Shown in pieces: positions 1-4,906 of a DNA stretch of 5,884 bases. The position numbers and the translations under genes are program-made. The stretch lies in assembly GCA_028875955.1 (NCBI GenBank), contig JAGWTX010000167.1:1-5884 (forward strand), read 5' to 3'. The first letter of the stretch is position 1. Each line of letters opens with the position of its first letter. The DNA comes from Bacteroidota bacterium. Lineage in GTDB: Bacteria > Bacteroidota > Bacteroidia > Chitinophagales > Chitinophagaceae. Below the pieces are notes generated by a model. That model did no database searches, was not told the DNA's origin, and worked only from the letters and a program-made list of their open reading frames with translations.

Positions 1-1
1 A

Positions 2-187
2 CAGCCAGGCAAACAGCAAAGGGCCTACAAAATAGTTGAGGAATATCTTGAGTTTTTTATTCAGAATACCAATTTTTATGCCCTGCAAAGAACGGCTATC
101 AGCGTGAGACTGAAAAGGGTCCTCTCTGAATCCCCGACAGAATTCCCAATCAACCCCACCTGGTTACCCCGAAAGCCAACCCGGTAA
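2..187 (+). CDS. C-terminal end of an unrecognised protein (partial, 61 residues)
   Basis: An open frame enters from the left edge and runs to a TAA at 185-187 with no internal stop; its start lies outside the window. The other two plus-strand frames stop within the first 40 bases. The visible peptide has a soluble-protein composition: an amphipathic, aromatic-rich stretch (KIVEEYLEFFIQNTNFYALQ) and then a basic, proline-rich tail ending in WLPRKPTR. There is no membrane segment and no motif I can assign. It is co-directional with ruvC, whose start follows 81 bp later, so read-through into ruvC is possible. A minus-strand open frame overlaps this region, but its composition looks like a shadow. 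I am fairly sure this is real coding sequence and have no basis for a function. Confidence 0.6.
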   Translation, partial: QPGKQQRAYKIVEEYLEFFIQNTNFYALQRTAISVRLKRVLSESPTEFPINPTWLPRKPTR

Positions 188-208
188 AAGAAAGGGGCTT
201 CTCCTGAT

Positions 209-247
209 ACAGGTTTCTTCCTGTCAACTGCCGGACAGGTTTCTTCC
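209..247. repeat. 13-bp direct repeat with an embedded 6-bp hairpin upstream of ruvC
   Basis: ACAGGTTTCTTCC occurs at 209-221 and again, identically, at 235-247, 26 bp apart (period start to start). Between and partly within the copies, CCTGTC (220-225) and GACAGG (234-239) form a 6-bp inverted repeat with an 8-base loop. The element fills most of the gap between the upstream partial gene and ruvC. No U run follows the hairpin closely, so it is a poor intrinsic terminator. It could be a regulator binding site or a chance duplication. Confidence 0.55.
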
Positions 248-268
248 CCAAACTCCGTATTTTCACTT

Positions 269-865
269 ATGGTGACAAAGGAAGAGATCATATTGGGAAT
301 AGACCCGGGCACGCAATTGATGGGTTTTGCCTTACTGCGTGTCAGACAACATCAACCACAGGTTATCCTGATGGATGTTTTACAATTGACCAAAGAAAAG
401 GATATCTATGCTCGTCTGAACATGATACATTCAAAAGTATGCGAACTGATCAAATTGTATAAACCCTCCACTTTTGCGATCGAAGCGCCCTTTTTTGGGA
501 AGAATGTGCAGAGCATGCTAAAACTGGGAAGAGCACAGGGGGTAGCCATTGCTGCCGCCATGCAAGCCGGTTTACTGGTTACAGAATATTCCCCAAAAAA
601 AGTAAAACAATCGATCACCGGAAACGGGAATGCCGACAAGGACCAGGTATGGAAGATGCTGCAGCACACTTTGCAGATCGAGGAAAAACCCCAATATTTT
701 GATGCCACGGATGCACTCGCCGTTGCGCTTTGCCATCACTACCAGAAACATTCTCCGCTAACGCAAAATAAAGCAGTGAAGACCGTCAAAGGCTGGGGGG
801 CTTTTATTGCCAATAACCCGGGAAGGGTAAGTGGCAGTGACAAATCGAAAACAAAAAAAGGATAG
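269..865 (+). CDS. ruvC: Crossover junction endodeoxyribonuclease RuvC
   Basis: RuvC is the cytosolic resolvase that, with the RuvAB branch-migration motor, cuts Holliday junctions symmetrically during recombinational repair. This 198-residue protein opens with the family signature LGIDPGT. It carries the four acidic metal ligands of the RNase H-like fold: Asp12 (IDPG), Glu72 (AIEAPFF), and Asp145 and Asp148 (FDATDALAVALCHH). The stretch KNVQSMLKLGRAQG (78-91) and the following helix are also typical. The length is slightly above the E. coli protein (173 residues) because of a basic, low-complexity tail after about residue 175 (GWGAFIANNPGRV, then SGSDKSKTKKG). The ATG at 269 places the first catalytic Asp at residue 12; a GTG at 272 is an alternative start. 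No Shine-Dalgarno is visible, as expected in Bacteroidota. ruvA and ruvB are not in the window. The identification is secure. Confidence 0.96.
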   Translation: MVTKEEIILGIDPGTQLMGFALLRVRQHQPQVILMDVLQLTKEKDIYARLNMIHSKVCELIKLYKPSTFAIEAPFFGKNVQSMLKLGRAQGVAIAAAMQAGLLVTEYSPKKVKQSITGNGNADKDQVWKMLQHTLQIEEKPQYFDATDALAVALCHHYQKHSPLTQNKAVKTVKGWGAFIANNPGRVSGSDKSKTKKG

Positions 866-886
866 TCCGGAATCTCCTCATTGTAT

Positions 887-909
887 CTGATAGCCGATCA
901 GTATTTTTT
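887..909 (+). terminator. Probable intrinsic terminator of ruvC
   Basis: CTGAT (887-891) and ATCAG (897-901) form a 5-bp stem with the 5-base loop AGCCG, followed by TATTTTTT (902-909). It lies 21 bases past the ruvC stop and overlaps the stop codon of the convergent HIT gene. The stem is short and only moderately stable. On the minus strand the hairpin is not followed by a U run, so it would serve ruvC only. Confidence 0.45.
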
Positions 910-1297
910 ACATTTCACGCAGAATCATGTGCTGTACCTCTTTCAGCTCATCTGCAGATAAGGTCAGTTTTGACCGATTAAAATTCAGGTCATCCGCACT
1001 GTTGATGGGGATCAGATGGAGATGGGCATGCGGCACTTCCAATCCTACCACACTCATTCCGCAGCGGTTACAGGGAAATGCTTTCTCGATGGCTTTTGCA
1101 ATGGGTTTGGCAAAAGCGAGTATGCCGGAAAGATAGGGTTCCGGCATATCAAAAAAATGATCGGTTTCAATTTTGGGCACCACCAATACATGACCTTTCA
1201 CCAAAGGGAAAATATCCAGAAAGGCGAAAAAATATTCGTTTTCGGCAATGGTGTAGGATGGGATTTCTCCAGCAATGATTTTTGAAAAGATGGTCAT
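908..1297 (-). CDS. HIT-family (histidine triad) nucleotide hydrolase
   Basis: This 129-residue protein belongs to the histidine-triad superfamily of small cytosolic homodimers that hydrolyse or transfer nucleotides, typically adenosine 5'-phosphoramidates (Hint type) or dinucleoside polyphosphates (Fhit type). The triad H-x-H-x-H is at His90, His92 and His94 (VPHAHLHLIP); by homology the middle His92 is the nucleophile. The N-terminal part TIFSKIIAGEIPSY, then FLDIFPLVKGHVLVVPK, matches the Hint/HIT core closely, including the substrate-binding LDI/P and GH segments. The CxxC zinc pair seen near the N-terminus of some HIT proteins is absent; a different pair, Cys76 and Cys79, is in the middle. 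It starts 14 bp after the greA stop on the same strand, so co-transcription with greA is likely. The substrate cannot be read from the sequence. Confidence 0.94.
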   Translation of the reverse strand: MTIFSKIIAGEIPSYTIAENEYFFAFLDIFPLVKGHVLVVPKIETDHFFDMPEPYLSGILAFAKPIAKAIEKAFPCNRCGMSVVGLEVPHAHLHLIPINSADDLNFNRSKLTLSADELKEVQHMILREM

Positions 1298-1311
1298 CGG
1301 TTACTGTTTGG

Positions 1312-1788
1312 TTAAACCGTTATCTCTTCCACACGGAACTTCATGATTCCATTGGGAGCCTGAATTTCCGCAACCTCCCCTTTTACCTTACCCATTAGTC
1401 CTTTCCCGATGGGTGAACCTGCAGAGATCTTTCCCAACTTGAGATTGGCTTCCTTTTCGCCGACAATCTGGTAAGTAACTGTTTTTTTGGTTGCCATATT
1501 GGTAATCGTCACTTTGGTGAGTATGGTCACCTTACTGGTATCTATGGTACTGGTATCCACAATCTTGGCATTGGCAATCGCCCCTTCCAGCTGTTTGATC
1601 TTGGCCTCCAGCATTCCCTGCGCCTCCTTGGCTGCATCATATTCCGCATTTTCCTTCAGATCCCCTTTTTCTCTGGCTTCCGCGATCGCTCTGGAAGAAG
1701 CCGGACGATCAATGGTTTTCATCCGATGCAGTTCTTCCCGCATCTTATCGAAAGTCTCTTTTGTTACATACATATTTGCATCACTCAT
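1312..1788 (-). CDS. greA: Transcription elongation factor GreA
   Basis: GreA inserts its coiled coil into the RNA polymerase secondary channel and stimulates cleavage of the RNA 3' end in backtracked complexes. With the start at 1788 the protein has 158 residues, the usual GreA length. Residues 1 to about 75 form the antiparallel coiled coil; its tip is AIAEAREKGDLKENAEY with the catalytic acidic pair Asp43 and Glu46 (D-L-K-E). The C-terminal FKBP-like domain carries QIVGEKEANLKLGKIS and SPIGKGLMGKVKGE. The frame remains open to an ATG at 1875, but that would add 29 residues (MPVLLIFDTC...) with no homology to GreA and would place coding sequence through a terminator-like hairpin, so MSDANMYVTKE is chosen. 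An internal ATG at 1773 (MYVTKE) is an alternative. The HIT gene follows by 14 bp. Confidence 0.97.
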   Translation of the reverse strand: MSDANMYVTKETFDKMREELHRMKTIDRPASSRAIAEAREKGDLKENAEYDAAKEAQGMLEAKIKQLEGAIANAKIVDTSTIDTSKVTILTKVTITNMATKKTVTYQIVGEKEANLKLGKISAGSPIGKGLMGKVKGEVAEIQAPNGIMKFRVEEITV

Positions 1789-1810
1789 AATCAATCGGTT
1801 TAAAAGAGTC

Positions 1811-1849
1811 AAAAAAAATACAACGCCACATTTGACTGCAGCGTTGCAT
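1811..1849 (-). terminator. Strong intrinsic-terminator structure in the greA leader (possible attenuator)
   Basis: Read on the minus strand, CAACGC (1846-1841) pairs with GCGTTG (1826-1821). The helix continues inward through UGCA (1840-1837) with UGUG (1830-1827), including two wobbles, leaving the hexaloop GUCAAA. It can also extend outward by three pairs (1849-1847 with 1820-1818). That gives a helix of 10 to 13 bp followed by a run of T on the RNA-like strand (1818-1811). It lies 22 bases before the greA ATG and is the first convincing terminator downstream of the 2-hydroxyacid dehydrogenase gene. It may end that transcript, attenuate greA, or both. Confidence 0.65.
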
Positions 1850-1853
1850 GTAT

Positions 1854-1861
1854 CAAAAATA
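1854..1861 (-). promoter_or_regulatory. Candidate Bacteroidota -7 promoter element for greA
   Basis: On the minus strand this reads TATTTTTG, an exact match to the TAnnTTTG consensus for the primary sigma factor of Bacteroidota. A transcription start about 5 bases downstream would fall near 1849, just where the leader hairpin begins. No TTG-type -33 element is found at the usual 17-20 base spacing; the nearest TTTG is only about 11 bases upstream. The short motif also occurs by chance in AT-rich DNA, so support is moderate. Confidence 0.38.
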
Positions 1862-1869
1862 AGCAAAAC

Positions 1870-1884
1870 GGGCAAAAAATGCCC
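1870..1884. repeat. 5-bp inverted repeat GGGCA/TGCCC upstream of greA
   Basis: GGGCA (1870-1874) and TGCCC (1880-1884) flank five A residues on the plus strand. It sits 8 bases upstream of the candidate greA -7 element, where an operator would be placed. The stem is short and no U run follows directly on either strand, so it is not a convincing terminator. Confidence 0.35.
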
Positions 1885-1936
1885 ATATTTAGTGAGTTTT
1901 TCAGGATAGGCCCGTAAAATCTATGAATTCCTGACA

Positions 1937-1978
1937 AGCGGATAAGGGTATCCGTTTTGAACGGGCAATTGCCGGTTC
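1937..1978. repeat. Two tandem dyads just downstream of the dehydrogenase stop codon
   Basis: The first dyad, CGGATA (1939-1944) and TATCCG (1949-1954), has a 4-base loop and extends to 8 pairs with one G-U. The second, 1959-1978, has the 10-bp perfect palindrome GGCAATTGCC (1964-1973) flanked by GAAC and GTTC, with one mismatched pair. The second begins 2 bases past the TAG of the dehydrogenase gene. Neither is followed by a U run on the minus strand. They may protect the transcript 3' end or bind a protein. Confidence 0.5.
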
Positions 1979-1980
1979 GG

Positions 1981-2910
1981 CTACAAGATGCCCAGTTTTT
2001 CCAGAATCACTTTGGCCATTTTATAATAAGCTTCATGACTGTATCCGGCAATATGGGGTGTGATGATCACATTGGGCTGCCGGAGAAGCCAGTCCAGGTC
2101 TGATTTTTCCTCTTCAGTATACGTGTCCAGTTTTTCGTTTTCCAAAACATCCAGTCCTGCCCCCCTTATCTTCCCTTTTTTCAGCGACCGTATCAAAGCC
2201 CCTGTATCAGTAACTTTTCCCCGGCAGGTATTGATAAAATAGGGCGTTTTTTCCAGTGAATTGAAAAAAGCATCATTCGCCATATGATGGGTATCCGCAT
2301 CCAGTGGCAGGTGCAGACTGATGACCTCCGCATACCTCGCAATCTGTTCGGGACCGGCTTCCCGGATATAGTCTTTGGCAAATCCCGATTTAAACCTGTC
2401 ATAGGCCATTACGGTGAGATCAAAAGGAGAAAGTAACCTGGCAAAGGAGGATCCGGTATTCCCATAGCCGTATATGCCCACTGTTTTTCCTGTCAGTTCA
2501 TCCGCCCTGTTCTCATCCCGCAGCCATTTGCCTTCCCGTATTTCCTGGTTACTGCTGCTGATCCGGTTCATCAGGTTCAGCAGCATCCCCAATGCATGTT
2601 CTGCCACGGCGTTCCGGTTTCCTTCCGGACTGCTTACACACTGTATCCCTTTTGTTTTTGCAAAACCGGTATCAATCAATTCCATGCCACTTCCCAGCCT
2701 GCCGATCCATTTCAGCTGACTTGCTTTCTCAAGCATGGCCTGATCGATCACCAGACGGGTCGTCACAAAAAGACCGGTGATATCTCCAATCCTGTCGAGC
2801 AATTCCGCATAGGTGATCCCTGGTTCATGACATACTTCATAACCGCTGTTGGTAAGGGTTTCCAGCAGAAATGCATGTACTTTGGCAGTGATCAGCACTT
2901 TGGGTTTCAT
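1981..2910 (-). CDS. D-isomer-specific 2-hydroxyacid dehydrogenase (phosphoglycerate dehydrogenase-like)
   Basis: This 309-residue cytosolic NAD-dependent oxidoreductase has the two-domain formate/glycerate dehydrogenase fold. The nucleotide-binding motif is G148-x-G150-x-x-G153 (GYGNTG), with Asp171 (MAYDRF) placed to bind the NAD ribose. The catalytic trio is Arg230 (INTCRGK), Glu259 (LDVLENE) and His286 (ITPHIAG). The segment SPEGNRNAVAEHALGMLL (94-111) is also characteristic. The protein has neither the ACT regulatory domain of E. coli-type SerA nor the C-terminal dimerisation domain of PdxB. The start at 2910 (MKPKVLITAK) is preferred: an upstream ATG at 2964 adds 18 non-homologous residues and overlaps rsmA. 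The gap to rsmA is 25 bp, which suggests one transcript. Phosphoglycerate oxidation is the default guess; 4-phosphoerythronate oxidation for PLP synthesis is an alternative suggested by nearby pdxA. The family is certain, the substrate is not. Confidence 0.9.
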   Translation of the reverse strand: MKPKVLITAKVHAFLLETLTNSGYEVCHEPGITYAELLDRIGDITGLFVTTRLVIDQAMLEKASQLKWIGRLGSGMELIDTGFAKTKGIQCVSSPEGNRNAVAEHALGMLLNLMNRISSSNQEIREGKWLRDENRADELTGKTVGIYGYGNTGSSFARLLSPFDLTVMAYDRFKSGFAKDYIREAGPEQIARYAEVISLHLPLDADTHHMANDAFFNSLEKTPYFINTCRGKVTDTGALIRSLKKGKIRGAGLDVLENEKLDTYTEEEKSDLDWLLRQPNVIITPHIAGYSHEAYYKMAKVILEKLGIL

Positions 2911-2913
2911 AGA

Positions 2914-2927
2914 ATAAAATATTTTAT
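2914..2927. promoter_or_regulatory. Perfect 14-bp all-AT palindrome before the dehydrogenase start
   Basis: ATAAAATATTTTAT is its own reverse complement and ends 3 bases upstream of the ATG at 2910, in the 25-bp gap after rsmA. It could be an operator, part of a promoter, or a simple AT-rich unwinding or translation-start region of the kind favoured where Shine-Dalgarno sequences are absent. No exact TAnnTTTG element is present here. Confidence 0.4.
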
Positions 2928-2935
2928 CAGCACAC

Positions 2936-3691
2936 TCAACGCATTTGAAAAGTAAGTGCGGCAAATTGATCGATCGTCAACTGTTCGGCCCGTTTGTTGA
3001 AGAGCTCATCAGCCAGGACTTCAGGGTCAAACAGGCTCTTCAGGGAATTCCGGAGCATTTTCCTCCGCTGGTTAAACGCCGCTTTTACCAGTGTAAATAG
3101 TTTCTTCTCACTGACCATTTCAGGCAGCACCTTTCTCCTTCTCAGCCGGATCACACCGCTCATTACTTTGGGTGGCGGGTTAAAACTTTCCGGAGGAACG
3201 TCAAACAGGTACTCCACTTCATAAAAAGCCTGTACCAGAACACTCAGGATTCCAAACACTTTTGATCCGGGAGGAGAAACGATCCTTTCGGCCACTTCCT
3301 TCTGAAACATACCGATCATCACCGGCACCTGGTCTTTCCAGTCCAATACCTTAAACAAAATTTGCGAGGATATGTTGTAGGGAAAATTGCCCACTACGGT
3401 AAATTGCCCTGTAAAAGGCGCATCGATATCAAGAATGCTATCGGGTATGATTTTCCCCTGCAGGGAAGGATATTCCTTTTCGAGGAATGCAATTTTCTCT
3501 TCATCCAGTTCCACTGCCCGGAAATCAATACCAGACAGGGGCAACAGATACTTGGTCAATGCTCCGCCACCGGGCCCCACTTCCAGCAGTTTGTCCAGCG
3601 GGTCTTGCTGCAAGGCCGCAACGATTCTGACACAGACCCCTTCCTCCTTCAGGAAATGCTGCCCCAATGATTTTTTTAATGTGTATTGCAT
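2936..3691 (-). CDS. rsmA: 16S rRNA (adenine(1518)-N6/adenine(1519)-N6)-dimethyltransferase RsmA (KsgA)
   Basis: RsmA uses four S-adenosylmethionine molecules to dimethylate the two adjacent adenines in the helix 45 loop of 16S rRNA, a late 30S maturation checkpoint; its loss usually gives kasugamycin resistance. The 251-residue protein shows the family markers in order: KKSLGQHFL (6-14), SAM motif I LLEVGPGGGALT (35-46), the acidic AVELDE (59-64) that binds the SAM ribose, and the catalytic motif GNFPYN (Asn102 to Tyr105, family N-L/F-P-Y). The substrate loop is ESFNPPPKVMSGV (168-180), and the C-terminal domain has FNQRRKMLRNSL. It is slightly shorter than the E. coli protein (273 residues), with no domain missing. 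The ATG at 3691 gives the usual short N-terminus. rsmA is divergent from pdxA and is followed after 25 bp by the 2-hydroxyacid dehydrogenase gene. Confidence 0.97.
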   Translation of the reverse strand: MQYTLKKSLGQHFLKEEGVCVRIVAALQQDPLDKLLEVGPGGGALTKYLLPLSGIDFRAVELDEEKIAFLEKEYPSLQGKIIPDSILDIDAPFTGQFTVVGNFPYNISSQILFKVLDWKDQVPVMIGMFQKEVAERIVSPPGSKVFGILSVLVQAFYEVEYLFDVPPESFNPPPKVMSGVIRLRRRKVLPEMVSEKKLFTLVKAAFNQRRKMLRNSLKSLFDPEVLADELFNKRAEQLTIDQFAALTFQMR

Positions 3692-3696
3692 TCCTG

Positions 3697-3704
3697 CAAA
3701 AATA
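3697..3704 (-). promoter_or_regulatory. Candidate -7 promoter element for rsmA, very close to the start codon
   Basis: The minus strand reads TATTTTTG, an exact TAnnTTTG match, ending only 5 bases before the rsmA ATG. If used, transcription would start at or next to the first codon and give a leaderless or nearly leaderless mRNA. No clear -33 element is seen upstream. The match may be chance. Confidence 0.3.
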
Positions 3705-3717
3705 CAGCTTTGTACGC

Positions 3718-3750
3718 TGCAGGAGGGGCCCCCGCCTTTATCCTCCTGTA
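3718..3750. repeat. GC-rich dyad between the divergent rsmA and pdxA genes
   Basis: CAGGAGG (3720-3726) and CCTCCTG (3742-3748) form a perfect 7-bp stem. It extends to 9 pairs with one G-T and leaves a 15-base GC-rich loop that includes part of the palindrome GGGGCCCC (3725-3732). There is no U run on either side, so it is not an intrinsic terminator. It stands out as a GC block in an otherwise AT-rich divergent promoter region and could be a shared operator or a structured rsmA leader. Confidence 0.45.
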
Positions 3751-3776
3751 AAACCCATTTCCTGCACTATTCTTCT

Positions 3777-3784
3777 TATTTTTA
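3777..3784 (+). promoter_or_regulatory. Candidate -7 promoter element for pdxA
   Basis: TATTTTTA matches TAnnTTTG at all but the last base and lies 16 bases before the pdxA ATG, which would give a leader of roughly ten bases. No convincing -33 element is visible. AAGGAA directly abuts the ATG (3795-3800), too close to act as a normal Shine-Dalgarno sequence. Confidence 0.3.
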
Positions 3785-3800
3785 CGCATAAAACAAGGAA

Positions 3801-4898
3801 ATGAGTAACGATTTGCAAAAGCCCATTATAGGATTTACCACCGGAGACCTGAACGGAATAGGAATAGAACTGATCATCAAAACACTTTCCGATCACCGGA
3901 TACTTGATTTTTGCATACCCGTGGTTTTTGCGAGTAATAAATGTTTGAATTTTTACCGGAAGAGTTTACCCGATTTCAATATCACATATGCCAATACCAG
4001 GGAACTGAACCGGTTAAACCCCAAACAGGTGAATCTGGTTACCTGTTGGGAAGAAGAAGTAGCGATCACTCCCGGTCAGCTGACCGATACCGGCGGAAAA
4101 TATGCATTGATCTCACTGCAACAAGCCACCGAAGCTTTACAAAAAGGCCTGATTCATGGTTTGGTTACAGCGCCCATCCATAAAAAGAATATTCAGTCGG
4201 AAGCTTTTGATTATACAGGCCATACCCCCTATTTCAAAGCGGTTTTCAATGTACCCGATGTTGTCATGCTGATGGTGGCCGAAAACATGCGGATAGGATT
4301 GGTAACCGAACATGTACCGGTTTCTGAAATCGCCCGGCATATTACCCGGGAAAACATACTGGGTAAATTAAAGATCATCCACAGTAGCCTGCAGAAGGAT
4401 TTCGGAATTGACAAACCCAAAATCGCTGTTTTGGGTCTGAACCCGCATGCGGGGGATGAAGGACTGATTGGCAATGAAGAAGAAACCATCATCAAACCTG
4501 CGATAAAGGAGGCCAAACACAATATGCTGGTTTTCGGCCCCTATAGTGCGGATGCTTTTTTTGCAAGGGGTCAATATGAAAAATTCGATGCGGTTCTGGC
4601 CATGTATCACGATCAGGGTCTGATACCATTCAAATCCCTGGCACTGGGTGAAGGCACCAACTATACAGCCGGAATCCCTGCTGCAGTCAGAACCAGCCCT
4701 GACCATGGAACCGCCTTTGATATCGCCGGAAAGGGAAGAGCCGATAACAGTTCTTTTCTTTCTGCCGTATTTACCTGTGCGGAAATTATCAGAAAAAGAT
4801 TGGGATATGCGGAAATGCGTCAAAACCCATTGAAGAAAATCAGTGCAAGGATGATCGCCAATGCGGTTGATGAAAGAATTGAAGAATCTGAAGCCTAA
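3801..4898 (+). CDS. pdxA: 4-hydroxythreonine-4-phosphate dehydrogenase PdxA
   Basis: PdxA carries out the NAD-dependent oxidation of 4-phosphohydroxy-L-threonine. The product decarboxylates to 3-amino-2-oxopropyl phosphate, which PdxJ condenses with deoxyxylulose 5-phosphate in the DXP-dependent route to pyridoxal phosphate. The 365-residue protein has the family blocks in order: TTGDLNGIGIELI (13-25, in place of the proteobacterial GEPAGIGPE), VTAPIHK (122-128), the substrate-binding TGHTPY (His141, Thr142), and then three metal-ligand histidines that match the spacing in E. coli PdxA. These are His171 (TEHVPV), His216 (GLNPHAGDEG) and His270 (AMYHDQGL). RTSPDHGTAFDIAGKGRAD (297-315) completes the signature. 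It is longer than the E. coli protein (329 residues), mainly through N-terminal spacing and a charged C-terminal tail. Adjacency to rsmA supports a true biosynthetic PdxA over the catabolic PdxA2 type. The next gene follows by 8 bp. Confidence 0.97.
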   Translation: MSNDLQKPIIGFTTGDLNGIGIELIIKTLSDHRILDFCIPVVFASNKCLNFYRKSLPDFNITYANTRELNRLNPKQVNLVTCWEEEVAITPGQLTDTGGKYALISLQQATEALQKGLIHGLVTAPIHKKNIQSEAFDYTGHTPYFKAVFNVPDVVMLMVAENMRIGLVTEHVPVSEIARHITRENILGKLKIIHSSLQKDFGIDKPKIAVLGLNPHAGDEGLIGNEEETIIKPAIKEAKHNMLVFGPYSADAFFARGQYEKFDAVLAMYHDQGLIPFKSLALGEGTNYTAGIPAAVRTSPDHGTAFDIAGKGRADNSSFLSAVFTCAEIIRKRLGYAEMRQNPLKKISARMIANAVDERIEESEA

Positions 4899-4906
4899 AC
4901 CACCCT

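Noticed and set aside
76..312. Minus-strand open frame of 78 codons across the region before ruvC
   Set aside because: It overlaps the plus-strand partial gene and the ruvC start, contains no recognisable motif, and has a composition typical of an antisense shadow.
1789..1875. N-terminal extension of GreA by 29 codons from the ATG at 1875
   Set aside because: The added residues have no counterpart in GreA proteins, and the extension would translate through the terminator-like hairpin at 1811-1849.
1487..1909. Plus-strand open frame of 140 codons opposite greA, with a hydrophobic N-terminus that looks like a membrane segment
   Set aside because: The hydrophobic run is the antisense reading of the Thr/Ile/Val-rich greA C-terminal domain; greA on the other strand is unmistakable.
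2911..2964. N-terminal extension of the 2-hydroxyacid dehydrogenase from the ATG at 2964
   Set aside because: It would overlap the end of rsmA and add 18 residues before the conserved first beta-strand (KPKVLITAK).
3387..3791. Plus-strand open frame of 134 codons opposite rsmA, reaching into the intergenic region
   Set aside because: Serine- and proline-rich antisense of rsmA with no motif; rsmA is fully supported.
4368..4823. Minus-strand open frame of 151 codons inside pdxA
   Set aside because: Antisense shadow of pdxA, whose metal-binding and substrate motifs are all in the plus frame.
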